64,000 bases of DNA from Larix kaempferi (GCA_027924585.1 BSBM01000904.1:21289001-21353000), one strand, 5' to 3'; positions 1 to 10,905 are shown, numbered from the stretch's first letter. Program-made: numbers and translations. The notes: generated from the sequence alone by a model not told the origin.

Positions 1-447
1 ATAAAATTTCTTCTCTTTTTAGGTAGGTGTTGGAATCGAATCTAAGTCAATGATGGAAAACTTTCATCAATTAAATGTAATAACTTAATAATAATAATAA
101 TAAATTATTATAATGAATTAAAATTTAAATATGTTATAAATTAAATAATTTTGTTTAAAATTTATTATAATTTAATAAAATTGTAAAATTAATAATAATA
201 ATAATAAATAAATATGTCGGTTACAAAATTTTACATATATTTTAATGAAATCAAATATATATTATACTAATATTTATACTGATTAAAATTTGATTCTCAA
301 CTCACCTTTTTATAACTTTCATTTAAAAATATCTAAAATGACAAGTCAATGCAAAAAGGTTCATACAAGATAATGACTACCCAATATATTATAATATCTT
401 AATTTTACATTAAAACAATTCTACCCAGAATTACTAGATTGTACTTT
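1..447. other. AT-rich non-coding flank with AAT microsatellites
   Basis: No coding potential is visible. The stretch is strongly AT-rich and holds short ATA/AAT trinucleotide runs near 86-110 and 189-212. Homology to the repeated units downstream begins around 448, so this is probably the left flank of the array. Confidence 0.6.
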
Positions 448-1479
448 AATTTTATTAAAGTTGATGAGAGTTTACCACAATTAGTAAATTTTGATTTTTA
501 ATATATGTCTCCATAACTTTTATTTGTGAATCCTGAAAATGATACGTTTAAAAGTTTGATAATTAATGAAGGGTAATGAAGATGTGATGTATGGTTGTTG
601 CATTTTGGTAAAACTAATGACCCTCCAATCATTTAAAAAAGTAATCATAATTTCCAAATAATTTTTAAATTTAATATTTATTTAATTTAAAAAAAAAAAT
701 AATAATTCTCAAATGTTTAAAAGTTTGATAATTAATGAACGGTGATGAAGATGTGATTTATGGTTGTTGCATTTTGGTAAAACTAATAACTCTTCTATCA
801 TTTAAAAAAGTAATCATAATTTCCAAATAAATTTTAAATTGAATGTTTATTCAATTTTTTTAAAAGATAATAGTAATTCTCAAATATTTTTCTAATATGA
901 TTTTTGCTTCACATTAACAATGGCATAGTTATCATAGATCGGATCCTTGATTTTATTTTTCATTATTTTTTTATTTGAAATAACACTAAGTTATGACATC
1001 ATCCCTACAGTGGAATAAATTGTGAAATGAAGTGTATTTTAGGATTGTAGTTTTCATAATCTAAATGTGTGTTTTTTATATTTTAATTTTATAAGAGGAA
1101 TAAATATATTAATGACATACTTACTTTACCAAACACATTAATTTGATGTTTAATTTTTTTTAATTAATTTTTTTACCATTTTTTCATAAAAAAAAACATG
1201 TTACTTGTTATTCAAAAACTTGAATTAAAGATAACTTACAAAACTAAAAACTCCAAAAGGATTGTCTCCATGCACTTTTTTATTTTTCTCAACTAAAGAA
1301 TCTTAAGAGCTTTGATGGACTTCTTCCCAATTACCAATCAAAAAATCATGGCTGATCCACTAGCCAAAAAACCACTCAAAAAATGTTCACTAAGTTCATG
1401 AAGGAGTTGCAATTACAAATGTCCAAAAACTAAGTCATCAACAAAACATAAAAGACACGATCATCAGAGAAAATTATGT
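448..1479. repeat. Left part of repeat unit 1, non-coding
   Basis: This stretch aligns with 6331-6660 plus 8040-8460 and with 12671-13420, at clearly lower identity than those two show to each other. It is AT-rich without a credible reading frame. Within it, about 590-660 and 720-790 are a local direct repeat (both carry the words gatgaagatgtgat and ggttgttgcattttggtaaa). It leads into the 3' end of the minus-strand LINE remnant that follows. Confidence 0.6.
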
Positions 1480-3500
1480 AGGGATTCATTAGTATGCTTG
1501 AAAGGAACCTGATGAGATCACATGATGATCCATAATTTCTTTGAAAAAGAGAAGTCCTTCTACCTGACCAATAGCCTTTTCTGACAGACTATCCGCAGCA
1601 GAGTTATAATGTCATAAAATATGCCTTAAAGTTAAGCTATGAAACTGATTCTATAACTGCTTGAGTCTTTTTTTCCAATGTTCCAAAAGGGACACCTATA
1701 GGTTTGCATGCTCAGTTTCCCAATCCACTATCACTTTTGAGTCCACTGCCACCTGCAAAGATAGAATATTTTTATGAAAAGAAGAAAGTAGTAAACCCCA
1801 CAGAGATAAGACTTTTTCTCTTGTATTTGATCCATCACCACATCTCACCCAACAAATAAAATGATAATTACACCTGAAAATGATGACCATGCCTTCCCTA
1901 CAATGACCCAACTAAGATGTACCATCACAAAAACCAATAGGGCCATACATGGAAAAAGAGAGGATCAAATATAGATCTAGGAGCTTTCTCCCCTAGGTTC
2001 TATGATACTCTTTGTAAACTCCAACTATATTGGAACTAACCCGGAGATGCATATTTAAGCATTTCCAAAAGTTACTAAGTTCACGTGTTTCCTTATTCTC
2101 CAGGGAAAAAAAACAATGGCAAATATGAATAGATAGTTTCATTAGAAATCCATTTAGCGAAACAACCTCCAAAAGTTTCTTGTTCCCATCCGACTATGCA
2201 ATTGAAACTCTGAGATGCCTCCTTACAAATTAACTGAGAAAACAAGCATTGTAGAAATAGGTGGCCAACTGTTTCAGCTTCCTTTTTACACAAAATACAA
2301 TAGTTTTCCCAAATCCACCACTTCTTAAATAATTATCCCAAGTCACAAATTTATTTTCCAACACAAGCCAACAAAAAAAAATCAGTTTTAATGGAGCATT
2401 CCCTTTCCATAAAGTATGACACCACCATTTTTCTTCAAATTTAAGTCTAGAAAACGAAATAGCCTCATAATCCAAATTTGCTCTTACCTGACATGTTGCA
2501 ACATTACAAGATCAACAACTCCTTCCTCAATCTCTATGCATATAGTTTTGATACAAAAGGTGCGTTATGACCACAACCTTCATATGTAAAGTCAAAAATC
2601 AAACCGATGTTCCCTGGCCTATGCTAACATAAGCATTTCCATACATTCTAACTCACCGTAAACAAAAAATAGGGCTACATAGGTGGGTCACCTACACAAT
2701 GCAAACAAAGACATAACAATGACTAACTAGTAGACGAGGAAATTAAGCTCCACTCATTTTACCTTTTCTTCACTCTACTTCTTGATGTCATCTTCCCAAA
2801 TATCACCCTCATGAAAGTTAAACTATCAATGACCATCAATTTCCTAGTGTCCACCTCAAGGCACTGTGGCGCATCATGTTGATCAAAAGAGTCTAACTCA
2901 CTTGGTCTTTTGGAAATCCCAAAGGAGTCACTCATCAAATATATAGATGGCATGGAGTGTTTCCCAAATCAATAGTATTGACCCCATCCTTGGGCTATTT
3001 GCATTCCTAGAATGATCAGTAGTAGAGATTTCAATAGTAGTTGCATAACTGCAACTGATAGTGTCTACATGGGGTTTGGTAGAGTCCACCTTTTTGGCAG
3101 TACTTACTGACTTCTTCTAATGAGTCAAAGCTCTAGAAGCTCCTTTAGACTATTTTTTCCCTTTTTCTTTCGACATGTGGCCATGCACACATCACATTCT
3201 GCATTGGAACATAATATGTTCATAATCCACCACACGCATCTACTAGTGCTCACTATAGCACAACATTATTCGATCTAGAATTCCTTTGCTAAATTTGTCT
3301 TAAATAAAACAACAAGCAAAGGTTGTACAATAAACCCTTTTGTAATAGTTCGACATAGAGATCAAAGGAAGTTGATCCCAAGTATCCCTCTCATGTCCTC
3401 CAACGAGTAGGGATTCCAAAAATCGAATAGAGTGTTTGGTGAAACAAACCCATAGAGTAACATGAGAAATAGTCACATGGTACGAATTAAAGTGAGGTTT
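1480..3500 (-). pseudogene. Decayed LINE, unit 1: ORF1 remnant fused to zf-RVT and RNase H
   Basis: Read on the minus strand, three LINE parts appear in order. About 3500-3310 resembles the DUF4283 region of plant LINE ORF1 (key words FDFWNPYSLED and GILG). About 3230-3160 is the ORF1 zinc knuckle, with YEHI and CVHGH and a TGA at its second Cys. About 2475-2093 is the zf-RVT domain (APLKL, WLVLENKFVTWDNYL, then GHLFLQCLFS). About 1911-1500 is the end of RNase H (NTREKVLSLWGLLL, DSKVIVDW, then YNSAADSLSEKA). Endonuclease and reverse transcriptase are missing between 2480 and 2760, so this is an internally deleted copy. Stops and frameshifts occur throughout. The TR-GAG element begins at its upstream end, at 3505. 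Family assignment is from motif recognition only. Confidence 0.7.
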
Positions 3501-3504
3501 TCAT

Positions 3505-4251
3505 TGTTGGAGGAAAATACCTTCTCCATAGCATAATTCTCCTACCTAGTAACCTTGACCTTAGCTTCATGATTCTAGTGGACCAAATATCACTCATATT
3601 GACGACCTGATTCACCCTAGAGCCTAATTTTAATCTCTAAGGGTCCCAAACCATCTTATCCTCCACTAAAAGCAAGTCCTAGCTGACGTAGGAGCATTCC
3701 TAGATTTGGGGGCACCTTCCTTGACTAGGGGAACTTTTCCTTGATTTTAGGATGAGTTGAATCCTAGTTCATTTCATAACTGAAAGTGCTCCCCTAATTT
3801 AGGTCCTAAACTGACCTTCATGTCTAACTTTAGCCATTAGCGCCTTTTTTGAGTCTCCTTATGGTTTTGCATGGTCATTACGTCAAAACTAAGCATCCTT
3901 CTGTCGGAACTAGTGGTTGTGAAGTCATGAGTAAATGTAACTAAGTTAAGGAGAGTAAGCATGTCTAACTCAGGGTCCTTGGCTCTATTTAAGCTTGACT
4001 AGACTCTCTTACACTGGATGAGCAATTCGAGTTGCCTCTTGACCCAATTGGAATTGCCTTCCTTTAAATATTGTTCATCTCCATTCATTCAAGTTAATGA
4101 AATACAACATTCTTTTCTTCCTATTTGCTTCTAGTTTTTGTGTAATGATCTATGATAAATCATTTGTTACATGATAAATTTCTTGCTGATTTGATTTTCA
4201 TTGTATATCTATTTAGTTTATGTGCTTAGATCGACATGTTCAAATCTTATA
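3505..4251 (+). repeat. TR-GAG 5' LTR, copy 1
   Basis: This 747-bp LTR begins TGTTGGAGG. Its right edge is set by the primer binding site at 4252 and by comparison with copy 3, where the target duplication fixes both ends. It matches 9808-10554 almost perfectly. Confidence 0.8.
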
Positions 4252-4344
4252 TGATATCAGAGTAGTAGGTGTACTAAAGTAGTTAGTGTAATAGTGGTTT
4301 TTGCTAGAAATCAAGCTTTTGCAGGTTAAAGAAGGGATTTTATA

Positions 4345-4555
4345 GCCATAAAAAAGGATTTTGTAGCCACCAAAGAGCTCATCTACATCAATAAAAGTGC
4401 TCATTTGCAACCATCAAAGAAGTGCATTTGCATCCATCAAAGAAGTGCTCATTTACAACCATCAAAGAAGTGCATTTGTAGCCACCAAAGAGCTCATTTG
4501 TAGGCATCAAAAGGTTCATTTGAAGCCACCAAAGAGAGTTTATTTTCAACCATGG
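4345..4555 (+). repeat. Degenerate 23-25 bp minisatellite in TR-GAG leader
   Basis: About eight diverged copies of a unit like catttgcaaccatcaaagaa lie between the primer binding site and gag. The same array occurs at 10650-10905 with additional copies and at 18010-18260. The short open frame across it encodes repeated NHQRSAF-type words and looks like a by-product of the repeat rather than a gene. Confidence 0.75.
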
Positions 4556-4641
4556 ATATCTTATATCCCTAGCTTATTTGCTACATAGTTGGTATGTTTG
4601 ATCTAGTCTTGTTGAAGGAGGCCCCATGAGCTTCACAACAC

Positions 4642-5420
4642 ATGTCCTACGAGGACATATTCACATACTTTGAGAGGATGAAAGAGGCACTAAAAGCTTC
4701 ACAACATATGGACTACGAGGACATATGCACATCCATGATCCACCACTCCGTTGAGAAAGACCCTTTTATAGGCCTAGAAGAAGAGGTGATCTACAAATTT
4801 ATTCTCTCCAAATTGAGTTTTGATTACAGTATCTTTTTTGCTTTCCATTCTACTAAATTGGCTCTTGGAGCCTCCTATAAAATGCCTTCTTTGGATTCAT
4901 TTGTTGCCTCCCTCCTTCAAGAGTAAGATAAGCTCTCACAAATGGGCCTCCAAAATACCTCAAAAGTGCATGCACTTGCAACCAATGAGGGGAAGAAGAG
5001 TGCAAGCAAGCAAACGCCCCCATACAAAAGAAAAAAGGAGCAAAAACCAAGGATTTCTCATGAAGATTCCGACTCTGATATTGATGGAAAGATTGAAGAG
5101 GAGAATCCATGGTATCTTTACTACAATAAAGAACCATATAAAGAACAATATTGCAGGTATAAACAATTTTTTGAAGAAGAGGAAGAAAAGGAACACAACA
5201 AGAAAGCTAGTTGCATGTAGGCACTTTCTACAGTTTCTACTCCATACATTCTTGATTCATAATACTTTGGAGAACTTGTCCCAAATAAAGTTCTATTTGA
5301 TGACACCATTGGAGAACTTCTCCCAAATCAAGTTCTCATTGAAGAAGACATCCAACATGTTTCTCCAGACTCCAAATCTACAACTTTTTCTCCTATTGTT
5401 CACCAATTTATATACAATTA
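4642..5420 (+). pseudogene. gag: Copia-like gag of TR-GAG copy 1
   Basis: One frame runs from the ATG at 4642 (MSYEDIFTYFERM) with a TAA at 4924-4926, a TAG at 5218-5220 and a TAA near 5261. The segment IYKFILSKLSFDYSIFFAFH followed by DSFVASLLQE is the typical end of a copia Gag of the UBN2 kind, where a helix precedes the nucleocapsid. A lysine-rich stretch follows (KKEQKPRISHEDSDSD). Then comes a degraded zinc knuckle, NPWYLYYNKEPYKEQYC, in which early cysteines have become tyrosine; copy 3 retains CPYC here. It would form virus-like particles if intact. It is broken in this copy. Confidence 0.7.
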
Positions 5421-5598
5421 ATTTTTTTGAGCATATTAATTTTTTTACATTCTCTTTTATGGGTTTTTTCCCATGTGGTTTTCCCCCTCCTACCTAGTTT
5501 ACAGAGAATATTGTGTGCATGGGTACCTAATATGGTTGCAAATTACCGGGACCCATTTTTCATTTATATTTATTTCACCTAGTCAGGCTTATTGGGGG

Positions 5599-6087
5599 TG
5601 TTGGAGAAAAATACCTTCTCCATGGCATAATTCTCCTACCTAGTAACCTAGACCTTGACTTATTGTCACAAGTGGGCCAAATCTCACTCATATTAACCAA
5701 CCCAAGTCACCGTAGAGGCTAATTCTAATCTATAAGGGTCCCACCACCTTATTTTCCACTGAAAGCAAGCCCTAATGTTTATTTTTAGTTGACCTAGGTG
5801 CATTCCTAGATTTGGGGGCACCTTCCTTGAATAGGGGAACTTTTATCTAATTTTAAGATGATTTAAGTCCCAATTCAGTTCATAACTAAAAGAAATCCCT
5901 AATTTAGGTCCTAAACTGACCTTCATGTCTAAATTTTGCCATTAATCCCTTTGTTGAGACTCCTTATGGATTTGCATGTTCATTCAGTAGGTTAACTGAG
6001 CATCCTTTAGTCATAACTAGTGGTTGTGAAGTTATGAGTCAGTGTAACTCAGTTAAGGAGACTAAGCATGGCTAACTAAGGGTCATT
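5599..6087 (+). repeat. TR-GAG 3' LTR, copy 1, truncated
   Basis: The sequence starts TGTTGGAGAAAAATACC and follows the 5' LTR until about 6087 (actaagggtc), where homology stops. The same breakpoint is present in copy 2, so the truncation preceded the recent tandem duplication. Confidence 0.8.
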
Positions 6088-6647
6088 GAAGTTGTTCGTG
6101 ATTTATATACACAATAGCATCTATATAAATAGAGGTGAAAGATTGCATTCAATAGTTTGTGTTCTTGACGTTTCGAGCCTCAAAGTAGGGCTCATCCTCA
6201 AGACAAAAGTGTCTCAGGATCCCAGATTTTGGAAAATAGCTTTAAATTAATAGAGATCATTAAGATCTAAAAATTTAGGTAAAAGTTGACTAATTATTGT
6301 TTTGAATGATTTTATTTTTAAAAGTTAGTAAGAGTTTACCACAATTAGTAAATTTTGATTCTTAACCTATTTTTGCAAGTTTTATTTGTGAATGTTCAAA
6401 ACGACACGTTCAAGAGTTTGATAATTAATGAAAGGTGAAGATGTGATGTATGGTCATTGGCATTCAAGTAGAACTAATGACCCTCCAATCATTTAAAGAA
6501 GTAATACTAATTCTTAAATATTTTTTTAAAGCTAATGACCATTCAATCCTTTAAAGAGTCAATAATAATTCTCAAATATTTTTGTGATATGACTTGTGCC
6601 ACACATCGACAATTGATAGTTATAAATTGTGAAATGAAGTGTCTTTC
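6088..6647. other. Inter-unit spacer with TATA-like promoter motif
   Basis: There is no gene. The spacer holds a good TATA-type motif (ctatataaatagagg, 6120-6134) followed by sequence that reads like an LTR leader, so it may be a fragment of another LTR. The same block is at 12436-12996. The second half aligns with 461-1040. Confidence 0.5.
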
Positions 6648-6670
6648 AATATTGTAGTTGTCATACTGGG

Positions 6671-7069
6671 GTGGCAGGTGCGGGTGGGGTCTTATTTGAT
6701 CCCGGAGGAAATAAAATTGAAACTTTATTGTGGGGATTAGGAATCAGGACAAACAATGAAGCTGAATGGCTAGCTCCCGTCTTCTCTTTCAATATGATCT
6801 CCTCCCTCAACATGGACAATCTCAGAGTTTATGGGGATTCCAGACATGTCATTCAAACAATGAGAAGGGGTGCCGCCCCACAAGGATCTAGAGCTTACAG
6901 GTACATGCAAAGAATAAAATCTAATCCTCATTTTTCTCAGACTTCTTTCTTCCACATCTGTCGAGCGAACAACAAGTTAGCAGATGAAGCGGCCAACAAA
7001 GGAACGTTGCTAGATATCGGGCACATGGAGGGTCTTAATGGTGCCCTGGGGTTTCAATTTATACCATAA
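6671..7069 (+). pseudogene. LINE RNase H domain, 5'-truncated
   Basis: The frame is open from the insertion edge to the TAA at 7067-7069, about 132 codons. It shows the RNase H pattern of plant LINE pol: AGAGGVLFDPGG, then NNEAEW with the catalytic Glu, YGDSRHVIQ with a catalytic Asp, and RANNKLADEAAN near the end. The first catalytic Asp, which should precede the GAGG stretch, was lost to the truncation, so the domain cannot be active. There is no true start codon; the frame simply enters from upstream. It is not the same LINE family as the old minus-strand remnants in this window. Confidence 0.85.
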
Positions 7070-7081
7070 TCTAATTGTTTA

Positions 7082-7738
7082 ATGGTAAAAAATGTTATTG
7101 TTATGGGTTTGAAGGGGCATAGTGGCTTGAGGGTCCCCCTCCCCCCGTCCCCGTCCTCCTCCGTAGGCGAAGTTTTGCGTGCCCCTGCCACACGCCCTCC
7201 TCTCCACCGCGCATGGCACATGGGCCCTCGTGGTGCTGTCAGCTCCCACGAGCAGTTATTAACTTGGCCATCTGCCTCTCCCACGCAGTATCACGATATG
7301 GCTCGTCCCCTTTCCAGTGCTATGAACCGGCTCTCCCTCGGCGACTTGGGCTCTCCATCCTCCCGTCCCGGACTGTTAATCCACCTCAGGGCGGGCACTA
7401 TGCAGAACATTATGGCGGCCATAGCCGCGTTGAGTCGCACCATGGTTGATATTAAGCTCTCTGTGCGAAACACCTACAATGAAGTATGCACCAGTGTAAA
7501 TCAGAATGAGGAAATGGCTAAGGATCTAAGCTACACTGTGAACCAGCTCGCATGCCAGGACTCCAGAATTCCTGGAGAGAAATCTGTTCGAATTGATGGG
7601 CAAGGTGGACAATATGCAGAAAGACATTGCAGTCATCACCGGGAATTCGCAGGGAAGCTTCGTCCATGGCAGTCTGACGGTTAACCAGGAGATAAAGCAG
7701 GAAAGGCAGGATGCGGCATCGGTCTACCTTAAAAAATA
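7082..7738 (+). pseudogene. Possible extra ORF downstream of LINE RNase H
   Basis: After the RNase H stop, the same frame reopens at 7082 and runs to 7684. Its first half is proline/serine-rich and low-complexity. From about 7385 the frame reads like a helical, possibly coiled-coil protein (MQNIMAAIAALSRTMVDIKL and on to MAKDLSYTVNQL). A +1-type shift near 7560-7570 gives another coherent stretch, EFLERNLFELMGKVDNMQKD, on to VYLKKYG and a TAG near 7736. I do not recognise the protein. It could be a captured host segment, a genuine third ORF, or GC-rich 3' UTR that is open by chance. Confidence 0.35.
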
Positions 7739-8039
7739 TGGATAGATAGCAGTCTCAGTTCAGGTTCCACTTTTTTGATGTTTAAGACTCTATGTTTTTT
7801 TGTATATTCCTAAACCAGCAGTTTGTCAGGGTTTATTCCTGCTCTACTTTGAACAGTTTCAGTAAGGTTTTGTTTAAAACTCTTACAGGTAGACAGATAG
7901 AATCTCTAGCTATAAATTCTCAGGCACTTGCTACTCTGTCAAACTTTTGTGAAAACTTGTAATGAATGGCTGTGCACAGCCTTTATAAATATATCTATTT
8001 CCCCTGTTCTTGTTAAAAAAAAATATTGTAGTTGTCATA

Positions 8040-8664
8040 TATAATTATCTTTGAATGTAAATCCAAATGTCAATTTTGCATTTTATTTTACAGGAGGAAT
8101 AAAAATATTAATGAAATATGTACTTTACCAAATACATTAATACGATGTTTAAGTTATAAAAAAAATATCAATTACTTGTTATTCAAAGACTTTTAATTAA
8201 AAACTTTATTGTTATTCAAAAACTTTGAATTAGAGATATTTTTATAAAATCAAAAAGTCCAAAAGGATTGTCTTTAAACACTTTCTTACTTCTTCCCATT
8301 AACAAAAAGTACATTGAGGATAAATAGAAATTGTCTGATTCACTAGCTGAAAACCACTCAAAAAGTTGTTCATTGATTTTATGAAGGAATTGCAATTACA
8401 AATATCCAAAAACTAAAAGTCATCAACAAAACATACAAGACACAAACATCAGAGAAAATTATGTAGGGCTTCGTTAGTAAGCCTGAAAGGAGCATGATGA
8501 GATTGCATGACGATCCATAATTTCTTCAAAAAAGAGAAGTTCTTCCACCTGACCAATTTAGCCTTTTTTGACATGTTGTATACTTCAAAGTTAAAATTCT
8601 GAAAATATGCCTAAAAGTTAAACTCTGGAACTGACTCTATAACTCCTTGAGTCTTTTTTTCCAA
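8040..8664. repeat. End of first tandem copy: RNase H tail region of old LINE
   Basis: This resumes the unit after the LINE insertion and matches 13015-13638 closely. From about 8400 to 8650 it contains the degraded minus-strand C-terminal tail of the old LINE RNase H. The stretch 8040-8400 has no coding signal. Confidence 0.6.
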
Positions 8665-9803
8665 CACAAGCCAACAAAACAAATTCAGTTTTAATGGAGC
8701 ATTCCCTTTCCATAAAGTATGACACCACCATTTTTCTTCAAATTTAAGTCTAGAAAACGAAATAGCCTCATAATCCAAATTTGCTCTTACCTGACATGTT
8801 GCAACATTACAAGATCAACAACTCCATCCTCAATCTCTATGCATATAGTTTTGATACAAAAGGTGCGTTATGACCACAACCTTCATATGTAAAGTCAAAA
8901 ATCAAACCCATGTTCCCTGGCCTATGCTAACATAAGCATTTCCATACATTCTAACTCACCGTAAACAAAAAATAGGGCTACATAGGTGGGTCACCTATAC
9001 AATGCAAACAAAGACATAACAATGACTAACTAGTAGACGAGGAAATTAAGCTCCACTCATTTTACCTTTTCTTCACTCTACTTCTTGATGTCATCTTCCC
9101 AAATATCACCCTCATGAAAGTTAAACTATCAATGACCATCAATTTCCTAGTGTCCACCTCAAGGCACTGTGGCGCATCATGTTGATCAAAAGAGTCTAAC
9201 CCACGTGGTCTTTTGGAAATCCCAAAGGAGTCACTCATCAAATATATAGATGGCATGGAGTGTTTCCCAAATCAATAGTATTGACCCCATCCTTGGGCTA
9301 TTTGCATTCCTAGAATGATCAGTAGTAGAGATTTCAGTAGTAGTTGCATAACTGCAACTTATAGTGTCTACATGGGGTTTGGTAGAGTCCACCTTTTTGG
9401 TAGTACTTACTGACTTCTTCTAATGAGTCAAAGCTCTAGAAGCTCCTTTAGACTATTTTTTCCCTTTTTGTTTCGACATGTGGCCATGCACACATCACAC
9501 TTTGCATTGGAACATAATATGTTCATAATCCACCACACGCATCTACTAGTGCTCACTATAGCACAACATTATTTGATCTAGAATTCCTTTGCTAAATTTG
9601 TCTTAAATAAAACAACAAGCAAAGGTTGTACAATAAACCCTTTTGTAATAGTTCGACATAGAGATCAAAGGAAGTTGATCCCAAGTATCCCTCTCATGGC
9701 CTCCAATGAGTAGGGATTCCAAAAATCCAATAGAGTGTTTGGTGAAACAAACCCATAGAGTAACATGAGAAATAGTCACATGGTACGAATTAAAGTGAGG
9801 TTT
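8665..9803 (-). pseudogene. Decayed LINE, unit 2: zf-RVT fragment and ORF1 remnant
   Basis: This is near-identical to 2362-3500. Only the first part of the zf-RVT (about 8665-8785) remains, because the duplication junction cuts inside the domain. The ORF1 remnant is present (minus-strand ORF 9062-9256 with the ending VIFGKMTSRSRVKKR), followed upstream by the knuckle and DUF4283-like regions up to the TR-GAG insertion. Confidence 0.65.
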
Positions 9804-9807
9804 TCAT

Positions 9808-10554
9808 TGTTGGAGGAAAATACCTTCTCCATAGCATAATTCTCCTACCTAGTAACCTTGACCTTAGCTTCATGATTCTAGTGGACCAAATATCACTCAT
9901 ATTGACGACCTGATTCACCCTAGAGCCTAATTTTCATCTCTAAGGGTCCCAAACCATCTTATCTGCCACTAAAAGCAAGTCCTAGTTGACCTAGGAGCAT
10001 TCCTAGATTTGGGGGCACCTTCCTTGACTAGGGGAACTTTTCCTTGATTTTAGGATGACTTGAATCCTAGTTCAGTTCATAACTGAAAGTGCTCCCCTAA
10101 TTTAGGTCCTAAACTGACCTTCATGTCTAACTTTAGCCATTAGCGCCTTTTTTTAGTCTCCTTATGGTTTTGCATGGTCATTACATCAAAACTAAGCATC
10201 CTTCTGTCGGAACTAGTGGTTGTGAAGTCATGAGTAAATGTAACTAAGTTAAGGAGAGTAAGCATGTCTAACTCAGGGTCCTTGGCTCTATTTAAGCTTG
10301 AATAGACTCTCTTACACTGGATGAGCAATTCGAGTTGCCTCTTGACCCAATTGGAATTGCCTTCCTTTAAATATTGTTCACCTCCATTCATTCAAGTTAA
10401 TGAAATACAACATTCTTTTCTTCCTATTTGCTTCTAGTTTTTGTGTAATGATCTATGATAAATCATTTGTTACATGATAAATTTCTTGCTGATTTGATTT
10501 TCATTGTATATCTATTTAGTTTATGTGCTTAGATCGATATGTTCAAATCTCATA
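9808..10554 (+). repeat. TR-GAG 5' LTR, copy 2
   Basis: 747 bp long, starting TGTTGGAGG and ending caaatctcata, immediately followed by the primer binding site. Confidence 0.8.
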
Positions 10555-10649
10555 TGATATCAGAGTAGTAGGTGTACTAAACTAGTTAGTGTACTAGTGG
10601 TTTTTGCTAGAAATCAAGCTTTTGCAGGTTAAAGAAGGGCTTTTACAGC

Positions 10650-10905
10650 CATACAAAAGGATTTTGTAGCCACCAAATAGATCATTTGTAGCCACCAAAG
10701 AGCTCATCTACATCAATCAAAGTGCTCATTTGCAACCATCAAAGAAGTGCGTTTGCATCCATCAAAGAAGTGCGTTTGCATCCATCAAAGAAGTGCTCAT
10801 TTACAACCATCAAAGAAGTGCATTTGTAGCCACCAAAGAGCTCATTTGTAGGCATCAAAAGGTTCATTTGAAGCCACCAAAGAGAGTTTATTTTCAACCA
10901 TGGGT
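10650..10905 (+). repeat. Leader minisatellite, TR-GAG copy 2
   Basis: The same 23-25 bp degenerate unit as at 4345-4555, with extra copies. For example, gcgtttgcatccatcaaaga appears twice in direct succession near 10748-10793. Confidence 0.75.

Larger units (their letters stand above)
3505..6087 (+). mobile_element. TR-GAG LTR element, copy 1 (3' LTR truncated)
   Basis: The 5' LTR (3505-4251) starts TGTTGG and is followed by a primer binding site resembling the initiator-Met type (tgatatcagagtag at 4252). A repetitive leader, a broken copia-like gag and a purine tract (attggggg, 5591-5598) come next. The 3' LTR starts at 5599 but loses homology near 6087, about 260 bp short. No protease, integrase or reverse transcriptase is present. 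Short LTR elements coding only for Gag are known in plants as TR-GAG elements and are thought to borrow enzymes from autonomous copia elements. The bases before the 5' LTR are TTCAT, the same as in copy 3. Confidence 0.8.
6666..8021 (+). mobile_element. 5'-truncated LINE insertion with poly-A and 18-bp target duplication
   Basis: The 18 bases aatattgtagttgtcata occur at 6648-6665 and again at 8022-8039. Between them lies a 1,356-bp insert ending in an A tract (8014 on). The duplicated segment at 12997-13014 carries one copy of those 18 bases and no insert, an exact empty site. The insert begins inside an RNase H domain and is richer in GC than its surroundings. These are the marks of target-primed reverse transcription with 5' truncation. 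The insertion followed the tandem duplication, or at least happened in one copy only. Confidence 0.92.
2362..8664. repeat. Tandem duplication, first copy
   Basis: This segment is repeated at 8665-13638 with about one difference per hundred bases in the stretches I compared. The first copy is longer because it holds the 1,374-bp LINE insertion (6666-8039 including one target repeat). Without it the copy is 4,929 bp, against 4,974 bp for the second, and extra minisatellite repeats in the second copy explain most of the gap. The junction at 8658-8665 joins sequence normally found before 13638 to sequence normally found after 2361, both ending in ttttccaa. Confidence 0.85.

Noticed and set aside
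4397-4588. A 63-codon gene with repeated NHQRSAF words
   Set aside because: It is the translation of a degenerate minisatellite in the TR-GAG leader and shifts frame between copies.
8650-8670. A 690-bp deletion in unit 2 removing RNase H and part of zf-RVT
   Set aside because: The same junction is explained more simply as the joint of a tandem duplication: everything right of it repeats 2362 onward and everything left of it matches the sequence before 13638.
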